From Trichostrongylus colubriformis (Eukaryota > Nematoda > Chromadorea > Rhabditida > Trichostrongylidae), in contig OZ022260.1 of the NCBI GenBank assembly GCA_963978905.1, positions 15,241,725 to 15,305,724 of the forward strand: DNA of 64,000 nt, read 5' to 3'. The position numbers were made by a program, and so were the translations under genes. Positions 1-12,689 of this stretch are shown here, piece by piece; positions within the stretch are counted from its first letter, which is position 1; each line of letters opens with the position of its first letter. The notes under the pieces were generated by a model that searched no databases, was not told the DNA's origin, and saw only the letters and a program-made list of their open reading frames with translations.

Positions 1-235
1 GGTCCCTATTTCTTTGATTTTCAGGAGTTTGGTCTGGCCACAGTGTTTTTTTTTAACCATAGGCTCTTAATTTCCTTGGTGAACCGCAATGGCTGAGTAG
101 AAATCACAGAAGTGGCGGAACCTGAAGAAAGGGGGTCGTATGGAGCCCTTCTTTTGGAAGGGACGTATTTTTTGAAAATTGTCCTCGACTCCACGCTTGA
201 CCCTGCGTTGGGGTTGACATCAGCACAGGGAGCGA
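1..235 (+). repeat. Interspersed repeat, copy 1 (cut by window edge)
   Basis: The same sequence returns inverted at 10730-10925: both copies share a 'caggagtttgg' segment, a 'cataggt/cttaatttt' segment, 'cggaacctgaagaa', a 'ggtcgtattttttgaaaatt' segment and a 'cgcttgacc' end. No transposase-like frame is visible. The small open frame at 112-405 is probably not a gene. Confidence 0.75.
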
Positions 236-239
236 TCAA

Positions 240-850
240 ACTTTACGTGTTCAATAAAGGTGAGCATCTTTCCGGCTGGGTCGGCTTTCATGGCTCCACG
301 GAAAAACTCACCCGCGCGCGTATGCGGCACTCGCTAGGTGACGTCACAGCCACCGCGCAGCGCGACGGTGAGCGATGGCCTTGCTCCTACCGATGCGCTT
401 TATAGAGGGTAACCTTGTTGGTGCTTTGCTAATACATTAAGGTGAGCACATAATGCTGCGGAAAGCTTTGCTGCTTTGACAGACTTTCGACAGCTGGGAG
501 AGCTGGCATTTTTCAAAGTGGCGAGCCTCTCCAGACGTATGGATTTGCCTCAGCCCAATAATGTAGAAGTTTCAGAAGACTGTGTAAGCTCCGTCCCATG
601 TGTAACCATGCGGGAAGACATATAGTAGAAAAGTGCAAGCTATCTCATGACTTTGGTGAAGTGACAGCAAGGTTATGCTCATTGAAGAGCAATGTTTGTA
701 GCACAGGCCATCGCAAACCGTCGCGTCGCGCGGTGGCTGTGACGTCACCGAGCACGCGCCACATGTGCGCGCCGGAGAGTTCTTCCTCCTGGCTTTCACA
801 GCAGGGCTCCATTGATGTGAAGAACTCGTTCGTGAAATTTTAGTACACTA
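240..850. repeat. Foldback repeat with imperfect inverted arms
   Basis: The arm near 338-395 (GGTGACGTCACAGCCACCGC and on) returns inverted near 700-757, and weaker pairing extends outward to about 260 and 830. The arms are GC-rich compared with the flanks. This is the shape of a non-autonomous foldback element. Target duplications were not identified. Confidence 0.6.
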
Positions 851-968
851 CGCTTACGAAAGACCATGAAAAAGTGACCAAAGGGTGCATCATTTCGGAG
901 CTTTGTCTCTTTAGACGTACACTTGCAAGGCCATTCTTCTACTATCCGCGGATTCTAACACATACATA
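851..968. other. Unassigned spacer
   Basis: No gene or repeat recognised between the foldback and the MITE. Confidence 0.4.
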
Positions 969-1295
969 CAGTAGCGCTCAAAAGTCTTCGGCCAAAACTT
1001 TTTCGTCATAACTTTTTTTCTACTTGACCAGATTTGACAAAATTTTAATGTGGTGCCTGAACCTATTGCCAACATTTCCTTCTACTTGAGTGTCGCTTGA
1101 CACTTTTCATGGTTTTTTGCAAGAATTTACTGCAAGACCACCGAAAAAAAGTAAAAGGCTCGGTCAAGAAAAACGGTTTTCTTTACAAAAACAAAACGAG
1201 CAAGCTTCAGAGAACATTAATATTTTGAAAGACCATGACTTTTGATGACAGCGGCACAGCGGGACGGCATAGCGATGACACTCCATATCAAAAAA

Positions 1296-2800
1296 TCCCT
1301 ACTATATATAAAGCGCTAAGGCGTCTGTCCCTCCGTCTGTCACGAAATTCATATCTCGCGTCGCAGTAGAGCTGGGAGTCTGATTTTTTAAAATGATATG
1401 AGGGGTGGTAAGGGAACATCAATGGTGGGGGAACGGAAGTGATAGCAACTGATAAGGGCTGATAAGTACTATATAAAGCGCTAAGGCGTCTGTCCCTCCG
1501 TCTGTCACGAAATTAGGTATCATATGAAAAACGACCTGTGCAGATGGGGCCAAGTGTGGTATGGGTAGGGCATGGGACAGGAAGTAAAGACCACACATGG
1601 ACCAAATTGAGCTCCGCCCACGGGGGCGGGGCGTGCACTGGAATGTTTGGCTTTCAGCCCGAAAATGTTGATTACGTTCGAACGTGCTCCTAACGTAGGG
1701 AGAAGATGGATTTAGGTCAGGGATGAGTTTCTGAAGGTCAGGAAAGAATGCAGGGCACAGTGGGCGGGGCATTTAAAGTGGTGGGCGGAGCTTGGACGTT
1801 ACATGAAAAACGACCTGTGGAGATGGAGACAAATGCGGTATGGGTAGGGCATGGGACACTAAGTAAAGACCACACATGGACCAAGTTAAGCTCCGCCCAT
1901 AATGGGCGGGGCCGTCGTGGAATGTTCAAAAATTGTTGATTGGGTTCGAATGTGCCCCAAACATAGGGAGAAGATGGATCAAGGTCAGGGATGAGTTTCT
2001 GAAGGTCAGGAAAGAATGCAGGGCACAGTGGGCGGGGCATTTAAAGTGGTGGGCGGAGCTTGGACGTTACATGAAAAACGACCTGTGGAGATGGGGACAA
2101 ATGCGGTATGGGTAGGGCATGGGACACTAAGTAAAGACCACACATGGACCAAGTTAAGCTCCGCCCATAATGGGCGGGGCCGTCGTGGAATGTTCAAAAA
2201 TTGTTGATTGTGTTCGAATGTGCCCCAAACATAGGGAGAAGATGGATCAAGGCCAGGGAAGAATGCAGGGCACAGTGGGCGGAGCATTTAAATTGGTGGG
2301 CGGAGCTTGGACGTTACATGAAAAACGACCTGTGGAGATGGGGACAAATGTGGTATGGGTAGGGCATGGGACACTAAGTAAAGACCACACATGACCAAGT
2401 TAAGCTCCGCCCACGGGGGCGGGGCGTGCACTGGAATGTTTGGCTTTCAGCCCGAAAATGTTGATTACGTTCGAACGTGCTCCTAACGTAGGGAGAAGAT
2501 GGATTTAGGTCAGGGATGAGTTTCTGAAGGTCAGGAAAGAATGCAGGGCACAGTGGGCGTAGCATTTAAATTGGTGGGCGGAGCTTGGACGTTACATGAA
2601 AAACGACCTGTGGAGATGGGGACAAGTTTGGATGGGTAGAGCATGGGACAAGTGAAGACCACACATGGACTAATTTAAGCTCCGCCCACGGTGGGTTGGG
2701 TGTGCACTGAAATACTCTGTCCTCAAGAAAAAGAGCAATACAGGCCGACCTACTGACGCACATGGTGTTTCGCGCACAGTGGTGTGCGCCTGCCAACTGG
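1296..2800 (+). mobile_element. Non-autonomous Helitron-like element, copy 1
   Basis: The 5' end is TCCCTACTATATATAAAG and the 3' end is CTGG, a CTRR-type terminus. An 11-nt tail separates it from a perfect 6-bp hairpin (GCGCAC at 2772-2777, GTGCGC at 2784-2789). The insertion lies between host A (1295) and T (2801) with no target duplication. These are hallmarks of Helitrons. The empty site is preserved in the MITE copy at 26832-27334. Inside are about four tandem units; no Rep/helicase is visible, so it is non-autonomous. Related copies lie at 24577-25343 (minus) and from 42223 (plus). Confidence 0.87.
1555..2645 (+). repeat. Tandem units of about 250-280 bp inside the Helitron
   Basis: Each unit carries 'acgacctgtggagatggg', 'gggtagggcatggga', 'aagctccgccca', a TTCGAA-containing segment and 'agggcacagtgggcgg'. 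The 'aaagaatgcagggcac' landmark recurs about 268 bp apart for the first step; a later unit has lost about 19 bp. Open frames at 1748-2394 are repetitions of this unit read through, not genes. Confidence 0.88.
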
Positions 2801-2975
2801 TTTCATATAACCACGTAACTTACACCGTTGAGCGCCAAAATAGTAAATTAATTATGCAGTATCTCCAAGTACAACATACTCAAATTTCTCTTAGATCGGT
2901 GCGGTTGCAAAAAAGTTACAAGTGAAAAACCCAAGTAAAAGACCATTCCGCCGAAGACTTTTGAGCGCTACTGTA

Positions 2976-3439
2976 TGTATTCTTCAGGCTAGCTGGGACG
3001 TGTTTCCTGTAAGTTCTGAGGCATTAATTGTCAGCAGCCAAAAATCGCGGTATTCTGTGGTTTAAAATAATCTGAGCAGCGAGTTTTTTGTCCGTCCTAA
3101 TAAAAAGTTGGAAATCAATAGGTTTCAATTGATTCCATTCAGATATCGTATGCATTTGACTATTTCTCAGAATCGCAGAGTCACAGCAGTGGAAAAGCAA
3201 TGATAATAAGGTAAGAAAGAACAGTGGATTCAAAAGAACCACTGGAGGGAATGAATCGTCATTGGGTTACGGTAAAGTACGCAATGGAACTAACCTGCAT
3301 GAGGCATGGGACGTTAAAGACATCGGAAGCGGTAAATTTGGCAGATTGTGGAGTATGAATGTAGAGATGTTCGGCAGTGCAGCATTGAAGAAAGAAAGAA
3401 ATGAACCAGCGAAAAAAGGAAGAAATATGAATCTGAAAA
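2976..3439. other. Unassigned spacer
   Basis: No gene, RNA or clear repeat recognised; only short open frames. Confidence 0.4.
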
Positions 3440-3655
3440 TCTTCCACTGTCTTGCGCCCCTACGCGTCGCCAGCCGGGTTAGACCGCAGACGAACGGAGA
3501 GGAAATATCAGCAGGCCGCGAACGTTGTCTGCGCTTTGCAGGCAACTCGCCCGGCTGATGAAATGCAGAACGACACGCCGTGGTGCGTGATCGTGGTAAC
3601 ACCTCAAGCCGCGCCTTTTCAATTAGTGTTTCGCTGCACATAACCTCTGAAGTGG
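3440..3655 (-). repeat. GC-rich interspersed repeat, inverted copy
   Basis: The reverse complement matches 57232-57370. Shared landmarks are 'ttgaaaagg/cgcggctt', 'cggcgtgtcgttctgca', 'catcagcc' and 'gcgagttgcc'. A third, more diverged relative sits at 6596-6870. Several overlapping short frames here come from the GC-rich repeat and are not supported as genes. Confidence 0.65.
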
Positions 3656-4104
3656 AGGGCTTGTTTCCAGAAAACGTACATTCTCAATCCTCACTTTCTC
3701 CTTACACTTTTCGGTGCTTTTAAAGATAATGGCAAGTTGATTTCGGCCCTGGAGGCGAAAGTCGAGTAGCTAAATAATACAACAGCAAAGAATGTTAGAA
3801 ATGCAAAAAAGAAGAACCCCACACTTAGTCCTTCCCTTTCGCTCCACGGCCAGGGGTAGGTGCAGACGGCGAACAGCTATGTCAGCTAGCTACAAACATT
3901 GCCACGACCTCGCGGCTAATCGGCTAATGAAGCTCGATGAGCTCGCGATGAAGGTACTGAAGTTGGGCCCTCCAAGGCAAGTTTCGCCATCACATTACCT
4001 CTACGTAACTGGCATTTTCATTTCAAGTGAGCACCGTTGCAAGTTCTGCTTCCCTCCCCTCTTTCGGCTTCCGTGCAGTTTTGTGCAAAAATTGTAGTCC
4101 ATTA
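3656..4104. other. Unassigned spacer
   Basis: A 101-codon open frame (3792-4097) shows no recognisable domain or flanking splice logic. Nothing else seen. Confidence 0.35.
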
Positions 4105-5460
4105 GAAAGTGGCAAAGAAGTGCAGTTACTGTCGTAAAAGTGTTAAAAATCGCGCGAAAACGTGTTTTCGCGTTTCGTATTGTTTTTTCGCTATGAATCG
4201 ATTTTATTGATTTTCTACGGACTTGTATAAATTTTCGGAATCGCCGAGATCTACAAGTTTTGGTTTTCTCGAACTTGGTTATTCCTTGTTGTGACCTTAA
4301 ATATTAGCAGCTCCTCTTTTTATAAAACCACCTTTCAACTCACTTTTAGTTTGGTAGCAGAAACGTAACTGAGAAGTACACCGTTCGATTTCTCACAAAG
4401 AATGCTATCCAATGATATGAAGCATGATCTGTTCTGTTATTCTGCTCAGCTACCAGGGAGCTACCCAGCAAAGCGGTAAGGATAGTGTTCCGGTGGCAGC
4501 AGTGAGTCGGTATAGTACAAATAAACCAGAGCGGCACTGAAATAGAGTTTCTCAATAGGATTTAATTTGTGCTATTTTAGGCTTGAGAAAGGCGCTAGGC
4601 GCCGAAAGCTTGCCTATAAAGCCCAAAAATTCCCTTGGATCTTTGCAATAGATTTTGCAAAAGCTTTTCAGGTGTTCTGAAATAAAATTTTGCAAGTCTC
4701 AATTGTTCAATACACATTTAGATCAACATGATCTATCTGTTTTTCAGCATTTCCGCCATTACCTCGTCACTGGCCGGTCTGTCAAGGCCCTCATAGCCGC
4801 TTGCGATTCACGTGTTCGCCGTATGTGCGCGGTCATGTGGCCGCCGACGATCCAACGAAATTTAGTCATGAAGTCATGGAAATCGGTTTATCGCGACTCT
4901 GTTCAATATGCGCTTGAGTGAAAACCCATTTGAAGTACACCATGGGCCTGAGTATCTTGAAAATCGCACATCCGATTGAATATGAACCGTGTTTCTTTCA
5001 CACATTTTGCGTCTGTATAAATGAAAAACACACAGAAGGTGTTCAGTAGCGTCCTCTGGAAACGCCAGTTCCCAGTTCTGTCCGAAAAACCCCTGTCTGG
5101 TTGCATGCAGCTAGCGTCCTTAGCAGCCTCTTTACAGTTACCAATGTAAATACTCAAATCCAGATGCTGTTGTTCTTCTGAAAACGCCCTGGTCAGGAGC
5201 TGCACTCATAGTGGAACTCTCGACGTGATGTGACAGACATCTATAGAAGCTATGTACCTTCTTCATCATAAAAGTGAAGCAAATCGTATCAAATTCTCTC
5301 AGTGCATTTGAGTTTGAAGAGAAACTTCACCAAAATCGTTTTGGTTTAGCAAAAACTTCCGAAAACTGGTTAGCAAATTTATTGCTCTTTAACACCTCAC
5401 GACGTCAATTTCAAAACACACTCGACAGGATCTTTTTTAAAAACTTCAATTTAAAGTTAA
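4105..5460 (+). repeat. 1.3-kb interspersed repeat, copy A
   Basis: This segment matches the reverse complement of about 20240-21505 along its length. Shared stretches include the AT-rich 'gtaaaagtgttaaaa' with a cgcgcgaaa(a/g)cg hairpin near 4140, a segment near 4930-5090, and the start of a frame beginning MKQIVSNS (5274). The shared frame is short and resembles no family I know. Confidence 0.8.
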
Positions 5461-6595
5461 CAGAAGCTTTTCACGAGTTAACAGAAGCATTTTCACGAGA
5501 TTGGCGCATAGCATCAGCTTCGCAAACATTTTCGCGGAATTCGCACAAATCATCATATTCGTACACATTTTCGCGAGATTCGATCACAATTTGTCGATGA
5601 TATCTCCGGCAGTGTTCCTAGCGATTCCGAAAAAGACCGAAGCGTCACATTTCTGGTACGGTATCGAGAGCTTCGTGCTCTGCTGTTCAGAGGGTTGTTT
5701 ACTGTCCCATAGGCTCTTTCTTGAACTATGTGATACAATGGAGTGCTTGAAGATTACCCGAGACAGTGCTAGTTATCCTGCTGCGTCATCCATTACCAAC
5801 AGTGATAGAGAAGCTACCACTCTGATGAAGGTTACTCATTTCGAGGTCACTTTCCTGTCCTCTGCATTTGTATGAGGCTCCTAGGAATTTTTCTGATACA
5901 GTTCATGTTCCAACGCCAAAGCAAACTTCGTTAGTCTTCCGCATTTTAGGGACAACAGATTTTCTACATGTTCCTTGATAAAAGTGAAAAATCTATGCCA
6001 TCCTCTTGGGTCATTTTAGTCAGCCAATAGGTGATTCTGAAGGGAAATCAATCTTAATCATCTGCGCCTTCTTTTTCTTTCCTTTCAATTTCCTTAATGA
6101 ACGTCCCAGGATCATTCATCTCCTCTCGACATAAGCAAAGAATCCCGAACTCTCATTTCGAATCCACGTAGCACTCCATTTGTAGATCTTCTCATCATCA
6201 TTACTTACTCCACAATTCCACTCGACCTGCTTCCACCTTGTTAATTGCCCCTAGCACAGGATCAACATCCTCTGCCTGTGCACACGTGGAATCCTCGATT
6301 AAAAGACTGCTTTCCGCAACAACGAAAAAAACTATCTCTGAGAGTGCCGTCTTCCGCAAGCTAGTTCATTTTTCAATACACTGGCCTCTGGAGCCGAGAT
6401 GAAGAACCTCGCAATGTGCAACAATTACACCCTGTTCATGTTGGAGGAGTTTTAGGCACCTCCAGGAGTAAGGAGGAAATGAGAATTGTGAAAACATGGC
6501 CCTTTGAAACGAGCATTCAGCTTCGAAAAAGATGATCTGTGGCAGAGCACGCATTGAAATAAGTGCATCTTGAGATCTTTGTCGCGGTCTCACTG
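5461..6595. other. Unassigned spacer
   Basis: A run of 'ttcgcga'-rich sequence lies at 5500-5600. Open frames of 108-124 codons here have no recognisable domain. No RNA gene seen. Confidence 0.4.
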
Positions 6596-6870
6596 GGCTG
6601 CGCTCCACGTTACCCCACAGGCAAGTTGGTGCGACGGCGGGGTAACGTTCGCGACTAACTGTCTTAGCCCTCCACCCGCTTATCTACCGCTACCGGCTAG
6701 TCAGGCAGAGGAGAGGAAAGCGAAGGAATGAGAAAGAGGGTTTCGTGTTACCACTGTTTGGATTTTCGATCATTTTGTTCCGTTCTTTCTCTACTGTGGA
6801 ACCACTGATCACCACGAATTTAATTTTTCACAACTGTCTGAAGCTGCCGAAATTTCTTTTCTTGAAGTTC
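6596..6870 (+). repeat. Diverged copy of the GC-rich interspersed repeat
   Basis: It shares 'gaaggaatgagaaag', a T-rich stretch with 'cattttgttc', and 'ctgatcacc' in the same order as 57430-57560, plus weaker similarity upstream to 57300-57420. Confidence 0.55.
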
Positions 6871-9800
6871 TTAAAGTCTTGAAGTACCTAACGCCATTTG
6901 GAAAAATTTTCAAAGTTAGGAATTCTAGCCCGCGGCGAAACCTTGACAAACTGCGATTCGATACATTTGTAAAGCGGGCACGTTCGCCATTTCGTCAGCA
7001 CGTGCCACGTACAACGTCATGGACACTGTGACCGCGGGCCACTCTTCGTTGTGCAATGTGCAATCGTATAAGTTCCTCATTGCAGAATCGTTGGTTAGAT
7101 GCGTATCCAATATTCACTCGTACTGCAAGTAAACTGAAAAATATCGCAAGGTATAATCACGGTCCACTAAGATTACAAAAGGGGCTACCAAGGCATTCAC
7201 ATCGATGCTACTGTGTTCGGGGGATGGGGTGGGGGGAGGGTGGAAGTGAGAACTCTCAAGTACACTATCATCTTCACTTTAATCAAAAATCGAAGAAAGA
7301 GTGAAACAAGTACGAGATATTTACATACCTTTGCACTGCAGTCTGTTCTTCCAGCGCACTTTGACAATTTCATTGACGACGCTGTTGCTAGGAATAGCTG
7401 GCAGTTGAACGACATCGGCGGTTCTGCGATGAAATATACGATGGCGTGAGTAGCTCTTCGTTTCTAAAAAAGTGGTTAACAGGATGATATATTAGCTTGA
7501 TGAAAATAAAAAGTCTCACTCCCTTGTGTATTCACAAGGAAGGATCCATTTTGCTAGAAGCCATGTAGCAATGAAAAGTTCTGCTCAGTGACTATTCACA
7601 AGCAATACCGGTGTGCACAACAGGTGTAAGCTTAAACCAAGCAGCTGTGAAGTTGGACGAACGTACTTAATACGCGTAAATTATCTCTGAAAATATACTT
7701 ATGTCTTGATTTCACAAATTTTGGCAGTCGAGAAAGGGGTATTCTACGCAATAGCAAGAAACCTTCGAAAAAATCTTTGAAATAGTCACAAAGATTCGCG
7801 TGAGCCACTGGGATGAGACTCATCTGTTTTGTCAACTCGAATTCGTGATGTTCATATTGCAGTGAAAAGGGGCATTCGCACCAACTACTCTTTTGTAAGT
7901 CAGTTTTTCGATCGAAAACTGCTCTACAAGGGAGTGGTTGGTGCACTTTTTTGCGTAGCTCACGGTTCTTGAGGTATTGGTAGTTGTATAGTGCCATTAA
8001 GACTGATGTCCAATGTCGAGGAGGCAGAGCAAATTCTCGCGCCATTTTTGAATAGTCATGTGCCGTCGACTGCCAGTATTGCAGAGAATCGTGGGCTTTC
8101 AATCAATATCCAGTGCACAAACAGGGCACCACAAGCATGTCATCACATAATCATTTATAAATGGCGCGAAATGATCTAGCCTTCATTTGTAGGTTTTGCT
8201 CGGTTTCTCATATTCATTCCTTTTTTCATTTTTTTGACCGACTCCCGTTGACGCATCGGTGATTCGGAACTATCCAACTACGGTTACCTCAGAGACTGGG
8301 AATGGGGCAAAGAAATGAACTTCGTTGGAACTCTGCTCGTAGGGGTTATGAGGGGCGCTGATCACGAATACGTTTCGTTTTAGTAGTTGACGTGAATTTC
8401 GTGCGATTGTACGAATAGACCTTTATAGGAACTCATCGTATTCCTTCTAAGTTAAGAAATCCATTGTGAACTGACTTGCTAAATTCAGCGAATTTCACTT
8501 TTTTCCTTATTTCTTTTTTCAACCCACGTTGGAAACCGCATTGTTTCACTTTCATTTTCTTGAGCTCTGTGCTTTTTCGATTTCCTGGCTACTACACCAG
8601 CGAGTGGTTTACCACTTAAACTGAACCAAATTATCGAGCATAGAGGATTTAAGGCGGTTGACTATGTCCAGTCCGCGAATACAGAAAGCATTCCAGCATT
8701 ATCCTCCTTTTACATTCAACTCTCTGCATCATCAAAGACTGTGGAACTTCACGGTTTCCTCTCATACGCTGTTGAGGAACATCACTGTAGTGAGTTCAAA
8801 TAGCGCATTCACAGACACCGTCAGGGATAAATTTTCCCTGTTTCAGAGTCCGTAGTAGAAAGCATGGGTGCGAAGTGGTGCGATGGCAGAGAAAGAAGGA
8901 AGCGGTGAAAAGCCTGAAAAATAGGATTCCACCATCGAGGATGTGCTTTCACGTCCTGTGCATCCACGAAGGGGTACGCAGGAGACGAGGGTGGTTAATC
9001 CACTCGGTCGTGAACCTTACCTTACCGTCCACACCCACTCAGCTATCGGAGGTCATACGACCGAAATGCATCCAAATGAGGCCGCGATAAAGACCCCAAA
9101 AAGCGCTTTTTAACGCGGGTGTTGCTACAGAGCATTATCTTCGAAATTCGCCATTTATTTTCTGATAATCTGAGTGTAGTGGCTTGTATCGTGGACAGTT
9201 AATAGATTTAGTGATACGCCTCCGTTCATGCACTTGTCCTGGGCGTTATGTCAGGGTCCCGTCCAGACAGTATTAGAAAATGGCAATGGTTCGCCTTATC
9301 CTGTAATCACCACCACAGACAAGTGGTATCAACTGGTTGACCGAGCCCGAAGAGACGCGTAATCGACGAATGACTTTCCTTTTCAGGCCAACAGTCTCAT
9401 AAATTCTCTCATAGAATCTGGAGAACTGAATCGTATCGGTCTTGTTGTTGTTGATGAGGTGCGTTGTTAGATTCATCTACAACATTACAAATTTGCAATA
9501 AAGAATTCGCAAAAACCTAACCGTGTTCTGCATCACCTGAAAGCTTCGGATTTGCAATCCTCATGTTTAGCTCCATATGATAGGAGATGGCAACCGTGGC
9601 AACAATGCAGATCATGTGCCCGGACACAGGTCATAGAACCGAATCATTAGTACTGAGGGTGCGGCTGTGGAGCGACTTGCAGTGTTGGCGGGCCACCGCC
9701 TTTCGTCACCAAGTACCCCTCACTTTCTAGCTTCCTGCTATTGACTTTCACCCCATCCAATGTTTGAGTTGGGTTGTTCAAATTAGTTTTTTCGTTTGTT

Positions 9801-10729
9801 TTCCTTTCAATGTTTTGGGGACTGATTTGTTGCAGTTTTGATGTGGTATTTTATGCCTTGTGGAACCGATAATAAATAATGAAAGTTAATCAGTCATACC
9901 GCCCCCCCCCCCTTATTGAATTGTTGCCCTGTCCAAAGCCCTGTCACATCTTTTAGTCAAGTTAATAGGCCGCTATTGTTTCGTTGGCAAGAGTGCGTCC
10001 TGCAGCAACACCTGACGAGAAGCGGGTGATCAATGTGATGGACCATAAAAATCTATGATTAGTATTTATTTTAATTGCTCTCTTGCAGGCATCATTTCCA
10101 TAATTCGTGGTTCTTTTCAGCTCCTTTTGCTTCTTTTCTCTGCTTGAGACCGAGTTTTTCAGTCTCACTCAGAGGGTGTTCCTTTACTTTTGGAAGATAT
10201 CTATCCGATGTAATAATTCACTATCATGTACTTATTGTTAGTTTCACATCTCGCATCGAGTAAGATTCTTTCAAAGCAAAAAAAGAAGTGTTCAGCATGG
10301 AATAGTACAAGGAAAGGAATCGTTTCATAATCACCATCAGCAGGGTTGTGGATCACTAAAAAATCAATCAACACTGCACCAATCACTGTGGGAAACTCAA
10401 GGCCGTAGTCTCGTTTTGCTATTTTACGAAGGGTGTTTTTCTTCTTCGTCTGATCTCTGTTTCGATTTTTTTGGTTATATAACAGGAATCAGTATGCTCG
10501 TGTACCTCTGTCGCTCCAGCATACATCAGCGTCGTTTCACGTTATTTCCTGTGAATTGCTGGGATGTCATGCTTTCACTACAACGATACGTACAAGAAAT
10601 CCTGTATGTGATGAACAAGAATTTCCTCCCGATAGATTCGGCAGCAACCGCTTACAATATGAGATAAAGGTGACAAAGTTATCTGAAGATCCACTCAAGA
10701 GGCATTTGCATAAAAGGAAGTGTTGTGAG
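6871..10729. other. Long unassigned region
   Basis: No supported gene. The longest open frame is a 156-codon minus-strand frame (8102-7632) without a known motif; one frame of that length is about what chance predicts in 64 kb. A poly-C run lies at 9901-9911. Other frames are under 90 codons. Confidence 0.4.
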
Positions 10730-10925
10730 GAGCCAATCAAGGTCAAGCGCGGAGTCAGAAAATTTTCAAAAAATACGACCTCCCTCCAAAGGGAGGGGGC
10801 TCCATATGAACCTCCCCCCTCCCCCCTTCTTCAGGTTCCGCTACTTTCTACCCAGCCAGTGCAATTCACCTAGAAAATTAATACCTATGGTAAAAAAAAG
10901 CCAAACTCCTGACAAAAAGAGAGAA
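10730..10925 (-). repeat. Interspersed repeat, copy 2 (inverted)
   Basis: The reverse complement matches 1-235 through most of its length, with small indels in a purine-rich block. Confidence 0.75.
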
Positions 10926-12689
10926 ATAAGAACCTAACAAAACTCAGTACTCATATTCCAAAACATAGCATCTGAGATAAGATCTAATAAATTCAGTACT
11001 TATTTTCCGAAACGAAAGTGTTGCCGATCATTGGTAATGTGCTCGTCCTCTGATGACAAAGGAGTAGACTCAAAATACATGCAAGTTGTGCGGCAGGGAT
11101 AAAAGAGGAAAAGCAAAAATAGAAGCTCAGAAACTAAATGAGGGCCATATAATACGCTCCACTGTGCCTCATCTGATCGCCGTGTAGCTATTGCGGTAGC
11201 GGTAGCGACGGTAGCGACGCAGCGATCGAATGCGGCGCGGACTTGAAACTTTACTTAGACTCCACCTTTCTGAGTAGTGTGAAGTGTTTTCTACATAGCT
11301 TCCTGAGACCAATCTATCTGCCGCATGGTTTCCCTAATGGTTGCGGAGTGTCGATATAGCTATCCAGCCGCGGAAAATTTTGAAAAGTTTCGAAGTGTTT
11401 CACTAAAAATGGTCATAAATTTCTCAAACTCAACCATATGGGTGCGATCGTATTGTCCGATGTTTGCGTGGTTGCCGCTATTAAATGACCACCTGAACAG
11501 TACCATATCTCCAAAGTGTTTTGAGGGAAGCCGGTCGAGGAAATTTTTCAGTCAAAGTTGCGAGATCTTTCCACGAATCTTTGGAAAAAATGATCCGCTG
11601 TGTTTGTTACGCCTCCGGTACGCATTTTCCTCTCTCAGAAGACCAAGCAGAGGGTGATTGGCCTCGGCTGCCTTCGTTGCGGGATGCGTCATGCAAGAGG
11701 ATTTCCTTCCCATTCTAAGTGAATATAAATGCCTCTTCGAACCGCATAGTGGCTTGCTAGTACCAGTTTACGCGCTTGCAATCGTAATAGGATATTTGAG
11801 AAGTCCATATCGGCTAGTTTTTTTCATCCCATAGTTTCTGGAGTATTCATCCTCTCCTCACCACTAATCGGTGAATTTCGGAGGTGTCTCTGTACGTGGC
11901 TTCGGTGTCACTGGAGCAACGAAAGGGTTATTGGCATTGGCCGACTTCGTTGTGGATGCTATACATGGAGTTTCTGTGATGATTGAGTTAAATTGGTTTC
12001 GTGTTCGAACCCAGTTAGCCAGTTCTATCACATCTCCCCTTAACACTTAGGACACTCAGCTTTAGAAATTCCATCTATCATTGCTCAGATTATGTGGATT
12101 GGCTGCTTCTGAAAATCTGCCTTATTACGAAAGACGGAAAATTTTAAAAAATAGAGGGTGCGTTTTCATAGCTGATATACGTGAGTACGGAGTAGATTGC
12201 GATCGATTTTCGAATGCTGCTTGGTCTAGGTTCACGTGCGTTGATTTCCTTGCCAAGCCGGTATCGATTGCCAACTCTTACTTGGAAATCCACGCAGAAA
12301 AGCTTACTTTTCTCCTAGGTTGGCTCAGTCTCAGTCATGATCTCACCAAGGCATTCATCGTCACTTGTGCCCGTTGCATCGTCATCTCTTGTAAACCAGT
12401 TGCCACGATGTCACTCTTTCGCTACAGTAACATTATTTACTCATACACCTTTCTAGAAAATTCATCTCGGAAATCCACAGAGTACCTCACACTTTGAACC
12501 CCACGGCTAGCTACCACAAAATTCGAGTATTTCTCCATAGGCATCACTCCTGCAAAATTCCTTGTTACAGATAAAGTTATTCATCTCGAAGCTTCGTCTT
12601 GTGTTTCCTGCCATTAAAAAAATTATCCAAGACAGCTACCTAGCAGCTTCCTCTGTTACTGTTGTATTTATTATAAGTCGACTAAAATA
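10926..12689. other. Unassigned region
   Basis: Open frames of up to 138 codons (12081-12497, plus) carry no recognisable motif. A short direct repetition of 'ggtagcg' units lies near 11190-11215. Confidence 0.4.

Larger units (their letters stand above)
969..2973. mobile_element. Tc1/mariner-type MITE, copy 1, split by a Helitron
   Basis: Both ends read CAGTAGCGCTCAAAAGTCTT inward and are flanked by TA (967-968 and 2974-2975), the target duplication of Tc1/mariner elements. Removing the 1296-2800 insert leaves 500 bp. The uninterrupted relative at 26832-27334 is 503 bp. Neither has a transposase frame, so this is a non-autonomous element. Confidence 0.9.

Noticed and set aside
1748..2394. 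Several overlapping frames with near-identical products
   Set aside because: They are translations of tandem Helitron units, not a gene family.
7632..8102. 156-codon minus-strand open frame
   Set aside because: No recognisable motif or splice context, and about one frame of this length is expected by chance in 64 kb of this composition.
9901..9911. Poly-C run
   Set aside because: Simple low-complexity tract with no associated structure.
12081..12497. 138-codon plus frame
   Set aside because: No motif, no splice logic with neighbours and within chance expectation.
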